This document shows positions 1 to 6,122 of a DNA stretch of 12,349 nucleotides, piece by piece. Each line of letters opens with the position of its first letter. The first letter of the stretch is position 1. The DNA is from Panacagrimonas sp. (GTDB lineage Bacteria; Pseudomonadota; Gammaproteobacteria; Nevskiales; Nevskiaceae): positions 1-12,349 of the forward strand of contig JAJFJX010000135.1 in the NCBI GenBank assembly GCA_021773655.1, given 5' to 3'. Made by a program: the position numbers and the translations under genes. The notes under the pieces were generated by a model, which saw nothing but the letters and a program-made list of their open reading frames with translations, searched no databases and was not told the DNA's origin.

Positions 1-1798
1 TCCGTTCGCGGGTGACGTCGAACTGCTTGCCGACTTCTTCGAGGGTGTGGTCGGTGTTCAGATCGATGCCGAAACGCATGCGCAGGACCTTGGCTTCCCG
101 CGGGGTGAGGCTGGCGAGAATCTGGTGCGTGGCCTCGGCCAGGCTCGACGAGGTCGCCTGCTCCAGCGGAGATACCGCGTTGGTGTCCTCGATGAAATCG
201 CCCAGGTGCGAATCCTCGTCGTCGCCGATGGGCGTCTCCATCGAGATCGGTTCCTTGGCGATCTTCAAGACCTTGCGGATCTTGTCCTCGGGCATTTCCA
301 TCTTGACCGCCAACTCTTCGGGCGTCGGCTCGCGACCCATCTCCTGGATCATCTGGCGCGAGATGCGGTTGAGCTTGTTGATGGTCTCGATCATGTGCAC
401 CGGAATGCGGATGGTGCGCGCCTGATCGGCGATGGAGCGGGTGATGGCCTGACGGATCCACCATGTGGCATACGTGGAGAACTTGTAACCGCGGCGGTAT
501 TCGAACTTGTCCACCGCCTTCATCAGGCCGATGTTGCCTTCCTGGATCAGGTCGAGGAACTGCAGGCCGCGGTTGGTGTATTTCTTGGCGATGGAGATCA
601 CCAGGCGCAGGTTGGCCTCGACCATTTCCTTCTTGGCGCGGCGGGCCTTGGCGTCGCCCACGTTCATGCGCCGGTTGATGTCCTTGATCTCGTCGATCGA
701 GATCAGGTTGTCACCCTCGATCTTGGTCAGCTGCGCCAGCAGGTCCTCGATCTCCTGACGGCGCAGGCCCAGCGTGGCCGAGTACTTGCGCTTGGCACGG
801 ATCGACTTGTCCAGCCACTCGGTGTCGGTGGGCGAGGCGCCGCGATACTTGGTCAGGAATTCTTCGCGGGTCATGCCGGCTTCGACCACGCACAGGCGCA
901 TGATCGAGCGTTCGATGCGGCGGATGGTGTCGATCTTCTCGCGCAGGTTGCGGGTGACCTCGTCGATGATCTTCGGCGACAACTTGAAGGTCATGATCAG
1001 GTCGGCGACGGCCTCGCGCTTGGCTTGGGTTTTCTTGTCTGCGGCGCCGTACTTCTCCAGCGCCGACCAGGCCCGGTTGTAGAGCTTCTGCAGTTCCTCG
1101 AACTGCTGGCGGCACTCCTCCGGGTCCGGCCCGGTGGGTTCGGCCTCTTCATCGTCGCTGTCGCTGTCGTCCTCGCCTTCCTTGTCCTTGTCCTTTTCCT
1201 TTTCCTTGGCGGCGGCCGCGGCGGCGGCTGCCACCGCCGGGGGGGGCGTCGGCGTGGCCGGCTCGGCATTGGGGTCGAAGAAACCGGAGATGACATCCAC
1301 CAGGCGGCGCTTGCCCTCGCCTACGGCATCGTAGGCTTCGAGCATGATGGCGATGGTCTCGGGGTAGATCGCCATCGCATAGAGCGCCTCGCTGAGGCCT
1401 TCTTCGATGCGCTTGGCAATGCGGATCTCGCCTTCGCGATCCAGCAGCTCCACCGAGCCCATCTCGCGCATGTACATGCGCACCGGGTCGGTGGTGCGGC
1501 CGAACTGGTCATCGTTGGAGGCGATGGCAGCAGCAGCTTCTTCGGCGGCGTCTTCTTCTTCTTCCTGCGTCGCCACCACCGCCGGCTCGGAGAACAGTTG
1601 CGCTTCCTGGTCCGGGGCGTCCTCCAGCACCGAGATGCCCATGGTGCCGATCATGCTGACGATGTCGTCGATCTGCTCGGAGTCGACGACTTCCGGCAGG
1701 TGATCGGCCACCTCGGCATAGGTGAGGTATCCCTTCTCCTTGCCGAGGGCGATCAAAACCTTGATTTGGGACTGCTTTTCGACGGAATTGGTGCTCAT
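1..1798 (-). CDS. rpoD: RNA polymerase primary sigma factor RpoD (sigma-70), C-terminus cut off by the window edge
   Basis: Housekeeping sigma factor that directs RNA polymerase to -35/-10 promoters. The reverse strand reads MSTNSVEKQSQIKVLIALGK from an ATG at 1798 and stays open for 599 codons to the edge, ending in VTRER inside the region 4.2 helix-turn-helix. About 35-40 residues are probably missing. Visible parts are region 1.1 (about 1-80), region 1.2 (TDPVRMYMREMG, 102-113), region 2 (about 385-460, with LDLIQEGNIGLMKAV and STYATWWIRQAITRSIADQA), region 3, and region 4 from about 545. Residues 182-222, in the non-conserved region between 1.2 and 2.1, are low complexity: a Pro run, eight alanines, alternating Lys-Glu/Lys-Asp, then an Asp/Ser/Glu stretch. 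An AGG lies 7-9 bases before the ATG. The gap to dnaG is 73 bases and holds a TAAAAT (1855-1850) that could be a -10 element, though no good -35 accompanies it. It is the last visible gene of the rpsU-yqeY-dnaG-rpoD operon. Confidence 0.98.
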   Translation of the reverse strand, partial: MSTNSVEKQSQIKVLIALGKEKGYLTYAEVADHLPEVVDSEQIDDIVSMIGTMGISVLEDAPDQEAQLFSEPAVVATQEEEEDAAEEAAAAIASNDDQFGRTTDPVRMYMREMGSVELLDREGEIRIAKRIEEGLSEALYAMAIYPETIAIMLEAYDAVGEGKRRLVDVISGFFDPNAEPATPTPPPAVAAAAAAAAKEKEKDKDKEGEDDSDSDDEEAEPTGPDPEECRQQFEELQKLYNRAWSALEKYGAADKKTQAKREAVADLIMTFKLSPKIIDEVTRNLREKIDTIRRIERSIMRLCVVEAGMTREEFLTKYRGASPTDTEWLDKSIRAKRKYSATLGLRRQEIEDLLAQLTKIEGDNLISIDEIKDINRRMNVGDAKARRAKKEMVEANLRLVISIAKKYTNRGLQFLDLIQEGNIGLMKAVDKFEYRRGYKFSTYATWWIRQAITRSIADQARTIRIPVHMIETINKLNRISRQMIQEMGREPTPEELAVKMEMPEDKIRKVLKIAKEPISMETPIGDDEDSHLGDFIEDTNAVSPLEQATSSSLAEATHQILASLTPREAKVLRMRFGIDLNTDHTLEEVGKQFDVTRER

Positions 1799-1871
1799 TA
1801 GCGGCCTGGAGACGAGCCTTCCGGCCCGGTGAATAGCGGAGAACTGCGCATTTTACGGGATGCGGCTGCGC

Positions 1872-3707
1872 TTAGACCAGCGGCCGGCCCGAGAGTTGTT
1901 GCCGGATGGCCTGCCATTCGGCGAGTTCTGCGGCGCTGAGTTCGCGAATCTGCGCCTCGCCCTGCAGCCATTCGGTGCGCTGGTGCAGGGCCTTGCGCAC
2001 CAGACGGGACATGGTGTCGGCAAACTCCCGTTCAATGGCCGCCTCGTCCAGCAGCGGTTCCAGCGGCCCCAGCCGTTCCAGCGCGGCGGCCTTCGGTGTA
2101 TCGCGCCAGTGCTCGTGCAACTGGCCGCCATGGGCTTCGGGATGCTCGGCAAAGAATTCGATGGCTTCGACCAGTATCCCCATGCCCGGCATCCGCGCCT
2201 GCGCCAGCAGCTCGATGCCGGGCAGGTTCAGGGCCATCGCCGGGCGTTCGAGCAGCAACTGCAGCGCGCGCTTGATCGCACGCACCTGACCGGCGTCCAG
2301 CGGCGCACGTGCGGCCGTGGCCGGCGGCGCTGCCGGCCCCGGTGGTGCCGATGAACCCTCCAGCAGCTCTTCGCGTCGCAGCCGGGTCAGACGTTCGAGC
2401 TCGGCCAGCAGCAGGCTGCGCAGAGGGCTGTCCCGCATCCTGGCCAGATGCGGCCGCGCCAGGCCGGCGAGGCGCGCGCGGCCTTCCAGGGTACCGAGCT
2501 CGACCTGCGCCCCGAGTTCGCCGAGCAGAAAGACCGACAGGTTCTGCGCCTGCGCAATGCGCTGGGTGAAGGCCTCGGCGCGGATCTCCTGCACCAGACT
2601 GTCGGGGTCCTGACCCTGCGGCAGGAACATGAACAGGCACTGGCGACGTTCGTCGACTTCCGGCAGGGCCTGCTCCAAGGCCCGCCAGGCCGCGGCGCGG
2701 CCGGCACGATCACCGTCGAAACAGAACACCACGCGGTCAGTGGCCTTGAACAGCAGGTTGAGGTGATCACGCGTGGTCGCGGTGCCCAGGGTCGCGACCG
2801 CTTCGGGAATGCCGTGCTGGGCCAGCATCACCACATCCATGTAGCCCTCCACCACCAGCAGGTGCTGCAAGGCCCCCGCCGACACCGGGCCGCCAGGGCC
2901 ACTGCGTCTTTGCCGGGCCTCGAACAGGCCGTACAGATTGCGGCCCTTGTGGAACAGCGGGGTCTCCGGCGAGTTGAGGTACTTGGCCGGATCGTTGCCG
3001 AGCGTGCGGCCGCCGAAGGCGATGACGCGTCCGCGCGCGTCACGGATCGGAAACATGATGCGGTGACGGAACACGTCGTAGATGCTGTTGCGCTGCTCGT
3101 TGCGCCTGAGCAGGCCGGCCTCCAGCGCGTGCGCGGGGTCGTCGAAGAAGCGCGTCAGTGCGTCCCAGGCATCCGGCGCGTAACCGATGCCGAACGCCTT
3201 GGCAGTGGCGCCGCTGACCCCGCGCCGCTTGAGGTAGTCGATCGCCGGCTGATGCTTGCGCAACTGATCGGAGAAGAAGCGCTGCGCGGCGGCCAGGGCG
3301 TCGAGCGGGCCGTCGAGCACCAGGCGTTCGAACTTGCCGCCCTCGCGCGGCACGTCCAGGCCCAGCCGGCCGGCCAGTTCCTCGACGGCCTCGACGAAGG
3401 TCAGACGGTCGTATTCCATCAGGAAGCCGATGGCATTGCCGCTCTTGCCCGAAGAAAAGCAATGGAAGAACTGCTTGGCCGGCGAGACGTAGAACGAGGG
3501 AGATTTTTCGTTCGTGAACGGTGACAGCGCCTTGAACTCGCGACCGGCGCGCTTGAGTTCCAGGCGCGAGCCGATCACCTCGACGATATCGGTACGTGCG
3601 AGGAGATCCTGAACAAAGGCTTGGGGAATCAGGCCGGGCAATTCGGGCGTCAGGGGCAGGGCGTCGTTCGCGGCCGGCTGGGAGCATCCGCCGCCGGGGC
3701 GCCGCAT
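1872..3707 (-). CDS. dnaG: DNA primase DnaG with a degenerate zinc-binding domain
   Basis: Synthesises RNA primers for replication together with the DnaB helicase. At 611 residues it is about 30 longer than the E. coli enzyme. The family N-terminus (IPQAFVQDLLARTDIVE) begins near residue 27, so either the ATG at 3707 adds a short extension or a TTG at 3641 is the true start; neither has a strong Shine-Dalgarno sequence. The Toprim core is intact, with VVEGYMDVV near residue 285 and FCFDGDRAGRAAAWRALE near 327-344, as is the GNDPAKYLNSPETPLFHKGR block. The C-terminal third should be the helicase-binding domain. The oddity is the N-terminal zinc-binding domain. It reads LSPFTNEKSPSF (61-72) and HCFSSGKSGNA (82-92), placing Ser62, Thr65, Cys83 and Ser86 where the family normally has Cys, His, Cys, Cys. 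The surrounding fold residues are conserved, so this is a clean ligand loss, not a decayed domain. The gene lies 65 bases after yqeY and 73 before rpoD. Confidence 0.97.
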   Translation of the reverse strand: MRRPGGGCSQPAANDALPLTPELPGLIPQAFVQDLLARTDIVEVIGSRLELKRAGREFKALSPFTNEKSPSFYVSPAKQFFHCFSSGKSGNAIGFLMEYDRLTFVEAVEELAGRLGLDVPREGGKFERLVLDGPLDALAAAQRFFSDQLRKHQPAIDYLKRRGVSGATAKAFGIGYAPDAWDALTRFFDDPAHALEAGLLRRNEQRNSIYDVFRHRIMFPIRDARGRVIAFGGRTLGNDPAKYLNSPETPLFHKGRNLYGLFEARQRRSGPGGPVSAGALQHLLVVEGYMDVVMLAQHGIPEAVATLGTATTRDHLNLLFKATDRVVFCFDGDRAGRAAAWRALEQALPEVDERRQCLFMFLPQGQDPDSLVQEIRAEAFTQRIAQAQNLSVFLLGELGAQVELGTLEGRARLAGLARPHLARMRDSPLRSLLLAELERLTRLRREELLEGSSAPPGPAAPPATAARAPLDAGQVRAIKRALQLLLERPAMALNLPGIELLAQARMPGMGILVEAIEFFAEHPEAHGGQLHEHWRDTPKAAALERLGPLEPLLDEAAIEREFADTMSRLVRKALHQRTEWLQGEAQIRELSAAELAEWQAIRQQLSGRPLV

Positions 3708-3725
3708 CCTAACGCTTCACGCCGA

Positions 3726-3772
3726 ACCCCTGGCCGGGGTGCCACCCGCCGTACCGCCCCGGGCGACCCGGG
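3726..3772 (-). other. Two GC-rich hairpins between yqeY and dnaG
   Basis: Directly after the yqeY stop the transcript can form CCCGGG-N3-CCCGGG (3772-3758), then ACCCC-N5-GGGGT (3740-3726). Neither is followed by a run of T, so these are not convincing intrinsic terminators. They could be RNA-processing or pausing sites that set the relative yield of the downstream dnaG message. The role is inferred; the base pairing is seen. Confidence 0.3.
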
Positions 3773-4219
3773 CTATCCGAGCTGCGTCTTGATCAGCCCG
3801 GACAGCCTGCCCATGTCGGCCTTGCCGGCGACCCTGGGCTTGATCCAGGCCATCACCTTGCCCATGTCGCGGGCCCCGGCAGCACCGGTCTGCTCGATGG
3901 CTTGGTCGATCAGGGCGGCGACCTCGGCCTGGCCGAGCTGCTGGGGCAGATACCCCATCAGCACGCCGATCTCGGCGGCTTCCTTGTCGGCCAGGTCCGG
4001 GCGGTTGCCGGCGCGGAACTGGCCCTCGGCGTCACGGCGCTGCTTGACCATCTTCTCGACGCTGGCGATCACCACCGCGTCGGTGATCTCGACGGCATCG
4101 ACGACCTCGCGGTTCTTCAGCTCCGACGACAGCATGCGCAGCACTGACAGGCGATCCTTGTCGCCGGCCTTCATCGCGGTCTTGATGTCTTCGAGCAGGC
4201 GGGTCTTGATGGCGGACAT
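3773..4219 (-). CDS. yqeY: GatB/YqeY domain protein
   Basis: A 148-residue soluble protein starting MSAIKTRLLEDIKTAMKAGD, the usual length and start of the free-standing GatB/YqeY family. Other family markers are RLSVLRMLSSELKNREV, EIGVLMGYLPQQL (the Y-L-P-x-Q element) and the C-terminal GKVMAWIKP and GLIKTQLG. The domain resembles the tail of GatB, the tRNA-dependent amidotransferase subunit, which contacts tRNA. The role of the stand-alone protein is not settled, although its conserved place between rpsU and dnaG suggests a link to translation. The open frame extends upstream to 4321, but the ATG at 4219 fits the family and has GAGAG 9-13 bases before it. The protein is rich in Lys, Asp and Glu and has no signal or membrane segment. 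Confidence 0.93.
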   Translation of the reverse strand: MSAIKTRLLEDIKTAMKAGDKDRLSVLRMLSSELKNREVVDAVEITDAVVIASVEKMVKQRRDAEGQFRAGNRPDLADKEAAEIGVLMGYLPQQLGQAEVAALIDQAIEQTGAAGARDMGKVMAWIKPRVAGKADMGRLSGLIKTQLG

Positions 4220-4244
4220 GAGGTCGACTCTCGGGCATGACAAA

Positions 4245-4261
4245 GGCGCCACGGGGGCGCC
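4245..4261 (-). other. Short GC hairpin upstream of yqeY
   Basis: GGCGCC-N5-GGCGCC can pair as a 6-bp all-GC stem. On the minus strand it is followed by TTTGTC, about 25 bases before the yqeY start. It could act with the longer hairpin at 4284-4307 as a weak attenuator between rpsU and the rest of the operon. The T run is short, so confidence is low. Confidence 0.3.
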
Positions 4262-4283
4262 AATCTGCAAACGAAGGGGTGAA

Positions 4284-4307
4284 CGCTGCCGACCCGGGCC
4301 GGCAGCG
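4284..4307 (-). terminator. Hairpin after rpsU, candidate partial terminator
   Basis: A perfect 8-bp inverted repeat, CGCTGCCG and CGGCAGCG with an 8-base loop, begins 29 bases after the rpsU stop. In the minus-strand RNA it is followed by TTCACCCC, a poor U tract. In E. coli a leaky terminator (T1) between rpsU and dnaG keeps S21 in excess over primase. This hairpin occupies the equivalent place, so partial termination is a reasonable inference, though the site is not canonical. Confidence 0.45.
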
Positions 4308-4336
4308 CTACAGCCCCGCAACAGCCCCGAACAGCG

Positions 4337-4552
4337 TCAGTACAGACGCGTGCGACGGGTGACGTCGCGCGAAACCCGCTTCTGCTGCCGCTTCACCGCC
4401 GCCGCCCGCTTGCGCTTGCGTTCCATGCTGGGCTTTTCGAAGAATTCCTTCTTGCGCACGTCGGTCAGGACGCCGGCTTTTTCGCAGGTGCGCTTGAAAC
4501 GGCGCAGGGCAACTTCAAACGGTTCGTTTTCGCGGACGCGGACGGCGGGCAT
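4337..4552 (-). CDS. rpsU: 30S ribosomal protein S21
   Basis: A 71-residue, strongly basic small-subunit protein that lies near the anti-Shine-Dalgarno end of 16S rRNA and is needed for efficient initiation. It has the full family pattern: MPAVRVRENEPFEVALRRFK at the start, RTCEKAGVL, then FFEKPSMERKRKRAAAVKRQ and a terminal RTRLY. The open frame continues upstream to 5014, but that part is antisense to tsaD, and the family length and start fix the ATG at 4552. The nearest purine-rich SD (GGAG) lies 13-16 bases before the start, which is rather far. It is the first gene of the rpsU-yqeY-dnaG-rpoD unit and is divergent from tsaD across 117 bases. A terminator-like hairpin lies in that gap on the rpsU side. 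Confidence 0.97.
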   Translation of the reverse strand: MPAVRVRENEPFEVALRRFKRTCEKAGVLTDVRKKEFFEKPSMERKRKRAAAVKRQQKRVSRDVTRRTRLY

Positions 4553-4578
4553 GAGAAGGCGGGGCTCCGGGGACATCG

Positions 4579-4603
4579 AAAAAAGGGCGCAGAGCTTACG
4601 CCC
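4579..4603 (-). terminator. Terminator-like hairpin with U6 in front of rpsU
   Basis: On the minus strand GGGCG (4603-4599), a 9-base loop and CGCCC (4589-4585) are followed immediately by TTTTTT (4584-4579), the textbook layout of an intrinsic terminator. It lies 26 bases before the rpsU ATG, and no minus-strand gene lies upstream whose end it could mark. If it is transcribed it would attenuate the whole operon. The stem is only 5 bp. A weak promoter match (TTGCTT 4621-4616, 17-base gap, TAAGCT 4598-4593) overlaps it; if that is the real promoter, the hairpin is not fully transcribed. Confidence 0.45.
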
Positions 4604-4669
4604 GGGCCGATTCGAAAGCAAAGCCGGATGCTGGCACTGGAGCGCGCAAACCCCGACACTGCGCGCCCC

Positions 4670-5689
4670 ATGCCCATCCTTGCCCTGGAAACCTCCTGCG
4701 ACGAGACCGCGGTGGCCGTCTACGACGGTGATCGCGGCCTGCTGGCGCACCGCCTGCATTCGCAGGTCGATCTGCACGCGCGCTACGGCGGCGTGGTGCC
4801 GGAACTGGCCTCGCGCGACCACATCACCCGCGTCGCGCCGCTGCTGCGCGAAACCCTGGCCGAGGCCGGCATCGGTTTCGCCGATCTGCGCGGCGTGGCC
4901 TACACCGCCGGACCGGGCCTGATCGGGGCGCTGATGGTGGGCGCCGCGGTGGCCTCGGGCATCGCCAGCGCCCGTGGTCTGCCGTTGATTCCGGTGCATC
5001 ACATGGAAGGGCATCTGCTGGCACCGATGCTGGAAACCTCACGCCCGGCGTTCCCGTTCACCGCGCTGCTGGTGTCCGGTGGCCACACCCTGCTGGTGGC
5101 GGTCGATGGAATCGGCCGCTACACCCTGCTCGGCGAGAGCCTGGACGACGCCGTCGGCGAGGCCTTCGACAAGACCGCCAAGCTGCTCGGCCTGCCCTAC
5201 CCCGGCGGTCCGCACCTGGCGCGGCTGGCCGAGAGCGGACGGCCCGGCGTGTTCCGCTTCCCGCGGCCGATGACGGATCGCCCGGGCCTGGACTTCAGTT
5301 TCAGCGGCCTCAAGACCGCGGTGCTGACGGCGATGCCACGCGCCGTCGGCGAGCAGGGGCGTGCCGACCTGGCGCGAGGCTTCGAGGACGCGGTAACCGA
5401 AACCCTGGCCATCAAGTGCGCGCGCGCGCTGGACCACACCGGGCACCGCGGGCTGATCGTGGCCGGTGGCGTGGGCGCCAACCTGCGCTTGCGCGCGCGG
5501 CTCAAGGCCCTGTCCGAGCAACGCGGGTTCGACTTGTACTTTCCGCGGCCGGAGTTCTGTACTGACAACGCCGCCATGATCGCGGTGGCGGGCTGGGAAC
5601 GACGCGCGGAGGGCCGGACGCCGGGCGCCGGCCTGTACACCACCGCACGCTGGCCATTGGCGGATCTGAGGCCGCCGGCGCCGCCCTGA
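4670..5689 (+). CDS. tsaD: tRNA threonylcarbamoyladenosine synthase subunit TsaD
   Basis: Transfers the threonylcarbamoyl group from threonylcarbamoyl-AMP to A37 of ANN-decoding tRNAs (t6A), with TsaB and TsaE. The 339-residue length is typical. The N-terminal ILALETSCDETAVAVYD is the family signature. The metal-binding histidines are in HHMEGH, and the ASKHA-fold nucleotide motifs include LVSGGHTLL, GEAFDKTAKLLGLPYPGGP, FSFSGLKTAV and VAGGVGANLRLR, ending with FCTDNAAMIA. An ATG at 4628 is in frame but would add 14 non-family residues; the ATG at 4670 matches the family start, although no Shine-Dalgarno sequence is visible before it. It is divergent from rpsU, as in Pseudomonas. No terminator with a U tract is seen after it. 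Confidence 0.97.
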   Translation: MPILALETSCDETAVAVYDGDRGLLAHRLHSQVDLHARYGGVVPELASRDHITRVAPLLRETLAEAGIGFADLRGVAYTAGPGLIGALMVGAAVASGIASARGLPLIPVHHMEGHLLAPMLETSRPAFPFTALLVSGGHTLLVAVDGIGRYTLLGESLDDAVGEAFDKTAKLLGLPYPGGPHLARLAESGRPGVFRFPRPMTDRPGLDFSFSGLKTAVLTAMPRAVGEQGRADLARGFEDAVTETLAIKCARALDHTGHRGLIVAGGVGANLRLRARLKALSEQRGFDLYFPRPEFCTDNAAMIAVAGWERRAEGRTPGAGLYTTARWPLADLRPPAPP

Positions 5690-5714
5690 CTCCTAGGCCC
5701 AGGCTCCTACGATT

Positions 5715-5730
5715 GGCCGAATGATCGGTC
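5715..5730 (+). terminator. Small hairpin after tsaD, weak terminator candidate
   Basis: GGCCGA-ATGA-TCGGTC forms a 6-bp stem with one G-U pair, beginning 25 bases past the tsaD stop. It is followed by GGGTGGTGGC rather than a U tract, so factor-independent termination is doubtful. It is the only hairpin close to the stop codon. Confidence 0.25.
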
Positions 5731-5750
5731 GGGTGGTGGCGGGTGGTGGC
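5731..5750 (+). repeat. Perfect 10-bp tandem duplication, G-rich
   Basis: The ten bases GGGTGGTGGC occur twice in direct succession. Each copy holds three G tracts of two or more, so the strand could in principle form a two-tier G-quadruplex. It lies between tsaD and the B12 riboswitch, outside any gene I accept. Confidence 0.6.
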
Positions 5751-5820
5751 TCCCCGGAACGCGGACCGCCGAGAGCAGCAGCCGGATTCGCCGACGCTGG
5801 GCCAATCTGTCGCCCACGGT

Positions 5821-5856
5821 GACAGTTGCCGGCACTGTCGGGCCTGCGCTCAGGCC
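5821..5856 (+). other. Two adjacent perfect hairpins upstream of the B12 riboswitch
   Basis: GACAGT-N7-ACTGTC (5821-5839) is followed one base later by GGCCTG-CGCT-CAGGCC (5841-5856). Both are perfect 6-bp dyads. They overlap the probable promoter of the B12 operon, so they could be a protein-binding operator. They could also be the end of the tsaD transcript, but no U run follows. Confidence 0.35.
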
Positions 5857-5863
5857 GTAACAT
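5835..5863 (+). promoter_or_regulatory. Possible sigma-70 promoter of the B12 operon
   Basis: CTGTCG (5835-5840), a 17-base spacer and TAACAT (5858-5863) form a weak sigma-70-like pair, with 3 of 6 and 4 of 6 consensus matches. It is proposed mainly on position: transcription starting about 7 bases after the -10 would begin right at the 5' edge of the riboswitch, as expected. The call is an inference. Confidence 0.3.
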
Positions 5864-5869
5864 GATCGC

Positions 5870-6031
5870 GCAGGTGTGTCGGGGCCCCCAGGGTCGCGGC
5901 ATGAAACGGGAAGTCCGTGCAAGGCGGACGCTGCCCCCGCAACGGTAAGTGGGAAGACGTGGCCTCAGCCACTGGGTGATGGGCCCGGGAAGGCGCCACC
6001 GAAATGCCCACGAGTCCGGAGACCGGCCTGC
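5870..6031 (+). promoter_or_regulatory. Cobalamin (B12) riboswitch aptamer
   Basis: This region has the hallmark blocks of the adenosylcobalamin-type aptamer in order: GGGAAG (5908-5913) leading into GTCCGTGC, then GGACGCTGCCCCCGCAACGG (5926-5945, the core with the four-way junction), AGTGG...CCACT, and finally the B12 box GAGTCCGGAGACCGGCCTG (6012-6030). GCAGG (5870-5874) can pair with CCTGC (6027-6031) as the closing P1 stem. Such elements bind cobalamin in the nascent mRNA and repress the genes behind them when the vitamin is plentiful. It leads btuB, a lipoprotein gene and an adenosyltransferase gene, all consistent with B12 control. Confidence 0.96.
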
Positions 6032-6040
6032 ACATCATGT

Positions 6041-6114
6041 TCCGTGGGCGCGGTGGGCGGCCCAGCGGGTGGCGATGCCATTCCCCGACCACGGACGTTG
6101 ACCCCAGGAGGGAA
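6041..6114 (+). promoter_or_regulatory. Riboswitch expression platform and btuB ribosome binding site
   Basis: After the aptamer, TCCGTGG (6041-6047) can pair with CCACGGA (6089-6095). Alternatively TTCCC (6081-6085) can pair with GGGAA (6110-6114), which is part of the Shine-Dalgarno sequence AGGAGGG (6106-6112). The two pairings exclude each other unless a pseudoknot forms. There is no U tract, so control is more likely at translation initiation than by termination. Which fold goes with bound cobalamin cannot be read from the sequence. Confidence 0.5.
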
Positions 6115-6122
6115 CCGTTTCG

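Noticed and set aside
47..1801. A 584-codon open frame on the plus strand opposite rpoD
   Set aside because: Exact antisense of the conserved sigma-70 gene, composed of Leu/Asp/His/Gly-rich sequence without motifs.
2448..3524. A 358-codon open frame on the plus strand opposite dnaG
   Set aside because: Antisense shadow of the primase; no family features.
4628..4669. Upstream ATG start for tsaD
   Set aside because: Adds 14 residues not found in the family; the ATG at 4670 begins right at the conserved N-terminal strand.
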